A stretch of 64,000 nt of DNA from CAVTQY01 sp963736975 (GTDB lineage Bacteria; Pseudomonadota; Alphaproteobacteria; Acetobacterales; Acetobacteraceae), in the NCBI GenBank assembly GCA_963736975.1, contig CAVTQY010000002.1:1116001-1180000 (forward strand), in the 5' to 3' direction. This document shows, piece by piece, positions 60,654 to 64,000 of this stretch. The position numbers were made by a program, and so were the translations under genes. The stretch's first letter is position 1, and every line of letters starts with the position of its first letter. Under the pieces are notes generated by a model that ran no database searches, had not been told where the DNA came from, and saw nothing but the letters and a program-made list of their open reading frames with translations.

Positions 60654-60857
60654 TCAGCCGGTGACAGCCGGGAGGGGGGCGGCTGCCGTGGTGGGGGCCC
60701 GCAGCAATCCCATCGCGGCGCAGACGGCGGCGCCCAGCACAGGGGCGCCGGGCATCACGGCGAAGATCACCGGTACGTGCCACCCCGCGCCCATCATCGC
60801 GCCGATTGCAGGTCCATCTGTCCAGCGCAATCCTGCGCCACCGTTTCCTCGTTTCAT
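60654..60857 (-). pseudogene. C-terminal remnant of an MFS (aromatic-acid symporter-like) transporter
   Basis: The minus-strand reading frame ending at 60654 contains DGPAIGAMMGAGWHVPVIFA followed by a hydrophobic PVLGAAVCAAMGLL. This matches the last two TM helices of AAHS-type MFS transporters. The sequence upstream is not transporter-like, so I read it as the surviving 3' end of a deleted gene. It lies 5 bases before the dihydroxyphthalate-decarboxylase-like gene. The rest of 60649-60990 shows nothing else convincing. Confidence 0.4.
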
Positions 60858-60990
60858 TTGTTCCCGGATATGCAGTATTCCGGCTTCGTTAAGGATATGA
60901 GGCGAACTCGGTCCGCACAAGGTCAACGCTTGCGGCGCGGCGGCCCGATGGTCAAAGTCCCGAGAGCGCGGGCCAGCAGCGGGAGCCGTC

Positions 60991-62250
60991 ATGGCAGTGG
61001 ATCGTCGTGGTTTGTTGTGGTTCGCCTCGGCGTTGCCGATGCTGCGTCTCGGGCGCGGCGCCGCGGCGACGGAACCGGTTCGGATCGGGGCGCTCTATCC
61101 GCTGACCGGCAACTCCGCCGGAGCGGGCCAGGAATGCAAGGCGGCGATCGAGGTCGGGCAGGAGATCGTTAACACCCCGCATCCGGAACTGGCGCCGCTG
61201 CCGCTGGCGGCGACCGCCGGGCTGCCGGGGCTGGGTGGCGCGCCGATCGAGACGATTTTCGTCGATCACCGCGGCGATCCGGCGCTGGCGCAGACCGAGA
61301 CGCTGCGGCTGATTACCCAGAACCATGTGGCGGCGCTGATCGGGTCCTACCAGTCCAACACAGCGCTGACGGCGACCGCGGTTGCCGAACGCTACGGCGT
61401 GCCGTTTGTGGTGAGCGACTCGGTGGCGGCCAATATCACCGGACGTGGTTACAAATGGACGTTTCGCGTAACGCCGATCGCGCCCAATTTCGCCGAGACC
61501 TATATGCGCTTCATCACCGAGATGAAGCAGGCCGGCCGGCAGATCGACAAGGTCGCGATCGTGGCGGAGAACACGGATTACGGCACGTCGGTGGGCGATG
61601 CGATCGAGGCGGCGGCGAAGCGCTTCGGCATCCCGGTGGCCGCGCGCATCCGTTATGCGGCGAACAGCCCGGATATGTCGTCGGAGGTGCTGACGCTGAA
61701 AAACGCCGGTCCATCCGTGGCGCTGTTCGTCAGCTACACCTCGGACGCCATCCTCTACATGAAGACGATGAAGTCGCTCGCCTGGCTGCCGCCGATGATC
61801 ATCGGCGACAGCGCCGGGTTCTCCGATCCGTCTTTCGTGACGTCGGTGGGGGATCTGGCCCAGGGAGTGCTGAACCGTAGCGCCTGGGCGCCCGGCAAGC
61901 CCGGCAGCCTGACGCAGAAAATCAACGCGCTGTACCGGGCAAAGACCGGGCGGGACATGGACGATGCCAGCGGGCGGGTAATGCAGGCGTTTTTTGTCCT
62001 CGCCGATGCGATCGACCGGGCGGGTTCTGCGGATCCGGCAAAGATCGCGGACGCGCTGCGCGCCACCGACATGAACCCGGACCAGCTTATCGTCGGTTAT
62101 CGCGGCGTGAAGTTCGATGCGTCGGGGCAGAATGTGGAAGGAGCGACGTACATCACCCAGCTCGATGGCAAGGATTATGTGGTGGTGTGGCCGCAATCGG
62201 CCGCGGCCGCGGCGCTGACCTGGCCAATGCGGGGATGGCGTGCGGGGTGA
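60991..62250 (+). CDS. Tat-exported ABC substrate-binding protein (branched-chain amino acid type)
   Basis: This is a 419-residue type I periplasmic binding protein. The N-terminal DRRGLLWFASALPMLRLGRG looks like a Tat signal, followed by VRIGALYPLTGNSAGAGQEC, the LivJ/K-type start. Further motifs are AALIGSYQSNTALTATAVAE, FRVTPIAPNFAETYMRFITE and GYRGVKFDASGQNVEGATYI. It binds a small carboxylate or amino-acid-like solute for a Liv-type ABC importer, but no permease or ATPase genes are nearby. It is divergent from the transporter remnant and convergent with the beta-roll gene. Confidence 0.9.
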   Translation: MAVDRRGLLWFASALPMLRLGRGAAATEPVRIGALYPLTGNSAGAGQECKAAIEVGQEIVNTPHPELAPLPLAATAGLPGLGGAPIETIFVDHRGDPALAQTETLRLITQNHVAALIGSYQSNTALTATAVAERYGVPFVVSDSVAANITGRGYKWTFRVTPIAPNFAETYMRFITEMKQAGRQIDKVAIVAENTDYGTSVGDAIEAAAKRFGIPVAARIRYAANSPDMSSEVLTLKNAGPSVALFVSYTSDAILYMKTMKSLAWLPPMIIGDSAGFSDPSFVTSVGDLAQGVLNRSAWAPGKPGSLTQKINALYRAKTGRDMDDASGRVMQAFFVLADAIDRAGSADPAKIADALRATDMNPDQLIVGYRGVKFDASGQNVEGATYITQLDGKDYVVVWPQSAAAAALTWPMRGWRAG

Positions 62251-62280
62251 AGCACCCGCCGCCCGCCCCGGCAGGCACGG

Positions 62281-63551
62281 TCAACCAAAATGGATATTGG
62301 TGTTGTTGTCTATGCTCCCAGCGTTGGTTATGCCGAGGAAGGTGACCTTGGTGTTGTCGGGCAGGGTAACCGTCAATGCGCCATTGCTGACGGCGGCATT
62401 CTGGAATGCTGCATTGGTCGCCGTGGAGTCGTAGCCGGTCAACCAGAGTACGTCGTTCGCACTGAAATCGGTAATCACGTCCGAGCCACCGGCACCGCCG
62501 TTATTGAAAGCGAACAGATTGGTGCCTGCGCCGCCTGTCATCGTATCGTTACCGGTACCCGCGAACATCACATCATTGCCGGAACCACCAATCATCCAAG
62601 TGTTGGACCCGCCGCCGGCCGGATTCGACCCGCCCCAAAACACGCTCCCGCTCTGAGCGGCGCCCTCGAGCGTTTCGTTGCCACCGGTGGCGATCAGCAA
62701 GGCCCCGAATTCGGACGACGCGGTGTTGTCCACAAAGGCCACTGTCACCATCGGACGCGCCGAATATCGTGGACTGGCCGGCGCCGCCGACAATAGTCGA
62801 TGCCGTGCCCGATCCGGCAACGAAGAACAGCCCACCGTTGCCGCCGAGCACAAGTGTATTCTGCGCGCCGAATATCGTTTCAGTGCCGCTGCCGCTGACC
62901 ACCGAGGCGGTGCCGGTACCGGCGAGCACAAGGTCCATTTGGCCCTGCACGTTGCCGACGAGGACATTGTTCCCGGCGGCTACGATGGTGCTGGCGCCGG
63001 CCGTCTGCGGAGCGGTGTCGATGATCGCGTCGTTGGAGCCGTCGGACACGATGTAGTTCTGGCCGCCGACAAAGAACGCGTTGTGCCCGGTGCCACCGTA
63101 AACCGTGCCTTGGCCGGCGGCCACGAAAGTGTCCGCGCCGCTGCCTGTTGCGACGTTATAGGTGGAACCTGGCACCAGGCTGAACAGGTCGTTGCCGTTT
63201 CCGGCGACGATGCTCCCGGCGCCCGTTGTGTTCACGAAAGTGATGTTGCCATCACCCCCGAATAGAGTGGAGCCGCCGACCACAGTGGATGGGGTGTCAA
63301 TGTCATCGACGATCACCGGGTATCCGGGAGGCGCGGCAAACAAGCCTCCGGAGGTGATATCGAGCGCTCCGGTCATCCCGGGTGGCACAGCCGGTAGATT
63401 ACCATTGTCTGTTGATTGGGAGAACAGCAAGCCGCTCTGTTGCAACTGCGCGAGCGCGAACTGGATCTGTTGAGCAGAAACTCGTGTTGGATCCGAGCGT
63501 GAACGTGTTGCCGGACTGTCCGCCCGCGCCTGGGACCGTGACCAATGGCAT
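62281..63551 (-). pseudogene. Beta-roll (hemolysin-type repeat) protein with two single-base frameshifts
   Basis: Three frames read in order give one protein of about 422 residues. From ATG 63551 (GGAGAAGG upstream): MPLVTVPGAGGQSGNTFTLG SNT. After one extra base at about 63483: VSAQQIQFALAQLQQSGLLF and Gly/Asn-rich repeats such as IVAGNGNDLFSLVPG. After another extra base at about 62750: VTVAFVDNTASSEFGALLIA and the repeats GGSGNDVMFAGTGNDTMTGG, ending with the conserved tail DVITDFSANDVLWLTGYDS to NIHFG. GGxGND repeats are typical of calcium-binding beta-rolls, often secreted by type I systems. No export genes are seen here. Confidence 0.75.
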
Positions 63552-63680
63552 GGCCTTCTCCGCACCTGCTGATATTCAGGACGGCTGGGCCCGCCCTGAC
63601 TGCAGTGTTTTGAAGGCGCGACCTTAATGCTTACCTAAACGCAGAGCGTGGTGGCGCAATCTTTCAGCGACGCTGCCCGG

Positions 63681-63713
63681 CAAAACGAAACGGGCCAGCA
63701 TAGCCGGCCCGTT
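63681..63713 (-). terminator. Intrinsic terminator of the right-edge beta-roll gene
   Basis: On the minus strand AACGGGCC and GGCCCGTT form a perfect 8-bp stem with a 9-base loop (63689-63713), followed by TTCGTTTTG. It lies 24 bases after the stop of the gene at the right edge, and before the ribosome site of the next beta-roll gene. Confidence 0.75.
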
Positions 63714-63736
63714 CATTGACAATAGTCAATCGTCCC

Positions 63737-64000
63737 TCAAGCGAAGTGAATATTGCCGTTGTTGTTGTTGATCGCGCTGGCGCTGGTAAGGCCGCTGAAG
63801 GTGATCTTGGTGTTGTCGGAGAGCGCAACGGTGAGCGATCCGCCGCTAACAGTGGCATTATTGAACGCGGTATTCACCGACGCCTGATTGTAGCCGGCCA
63901 GCCAGAGAACATCGGATTTGGAGAAGTCGGTGATCAGGTCGGTGCCGCCTGCCAACCCGTTGGTGAAGGCAAAGATGTTGGTGCCGGCACCGCCGGTCAT
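63737..64000 (-). CDS. Beta-roll (hemolysin-type repeat) protein, C-terminal part
   Basis: The 87 codons inside the window run from TGGAGTNIFAFTNGLAGGTD through LITDFSKSDVLWLAGYNQAS to GNIHFA. They correspond one to one with the last domain of the beta-roll gene at 62.3 kb (…TGGAGTNLFAF, DVLWLTGYDS, NIHFG). The two genes are tandem paralogs. The N-terminal part is outside the window. Confidence 0.85.
   Translation of the reverse strand: MTGGAGTNIFAFTNGLAGGTDLITDFSKSDVLWLAGYNQASVNTAFNNATVSGGSLTVALSDNTKITFSGLTSASAINNNNGNIHFA

Noticed and set aside
11740..63500. Programmed +1 frameshifting as the explanation of the six shifted genes
   Set aside because: The bases around the six sites share no slippery codon, stop-codon context or structure, and the gene families are not known to use recoding.
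62281..64000. Short tandem DNA repeats or a CRISPR array in the Gly/Asn-rich region
   Set aside because: The periodicity is at protein level (GGxGND repeats); the nucleotide units are degenerate and there are no spacers.

Overview
The window is GC-rich bacterial chromosome and is densely coded. Overlapping ATGA/TGATG starts are common, and the gene content fits an alphaproteobacterium, most likely an acetic-acid-bacterium relative (Acetobacteraceae/Rhodospirillales). The pointers are a SUF operon with SufU and an Rrf2 regulator, the twin-transmembrane/etfB/etfA/3-hydroxyacyl-CoA dehydrogenase block, an HpnL-type flippase, family III CoA transferases and hydantoinase A/B genes. This placement is an inference from gene content only. 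I see no rRNA, tRNA, CRISPR array, transposase or phage gene.

Layout. 1-5.7 kb (minus): regulator-sufB-sufC-sufD-sufS-sufU, Fe-S cluster assembly, running off the left edge. 5.9-7.5 kb: a vanadium haloperoxidase-like gene behind a CRP-type palindrome. 7.6-14.7 kb (plus): SDR, KDPG aldolase, KDG-type kinase, lutB, lutC (frameshifted), a secreted pentapeptide-repeat protein, an MFS transporter and an Smr protein. 14.8-16.8 kb (minus): flavin/F420-type monooxygenase-like protein and a CoA transferase. 16.9-20.7 kb (plus): MoxR ATPase, VWA protein, SDR, TauD-type dioxygenase. 20.7-24.0 kb (minus): small membrane protein, 3-hydroxyacyl-CoA dehydrogenase (frameshifted), etfA, etfB, twin-TM protein. 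24.1-27.9 kb (plus): MscS channel, 2OG-Fe dioxygenase, rsmD. 27.8-35.5 kb: DUF72 protein, small secreted Gly-rich protein, a decayed DUF421 gene, then a minus-strand run of DUF1835 protein, HpnL-like flippase, penicillin-acylase-family hydrolase and GH3 enzyme.

35.6-43.5 kb: a GMC oxidoreductase faces a complete oligopeptide-type ABC transporter (binding protein, two permeases, two ATPases). The binding-protein gene has a frameshift, and a vapBC toxin-antitoxin pair sits antisense inside the operon. 43.5-56 kb: a surface-glycan region with GDP-mannose 4,6-dehydratase and a reductase (GDP-deoxyhexose, probably GDP-D-rhamnose), three glycosyltransferases, two methyltransferases, two polytopic membrane proteins and a small membrane protein. 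Three unrelated enzymes here carry the same short 'S-x-S-W-x-x-T-x-P-L-R' tag next to a coiled coil. 56-62 kb: hydantoinase A/B, a dihydroxyphthalate-decarboxylase-like binding protein, a remnant of an MFS transporter, and a Tat-exported branched-chain-type binding protein. 62.3-64 kb: two tandem beta-roll (hemolysin-type) proteins, the first with two frameshifts, the second cut by the right edge.

A notable general feature is the number of lesions. Six apparent single-base insertions, all in the +1 direction, interrupt five otherwise intact-looking genes. One in-frame TGA may truncate the acylase, and two gene remnants are present. Whether the +1 changes are real or consensus errors cannot be settled from sequence alone. 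No single unmistakably new system stands out. The best candidates are the tagged glycan enzymes and the GH3/acylase/flippase operon.
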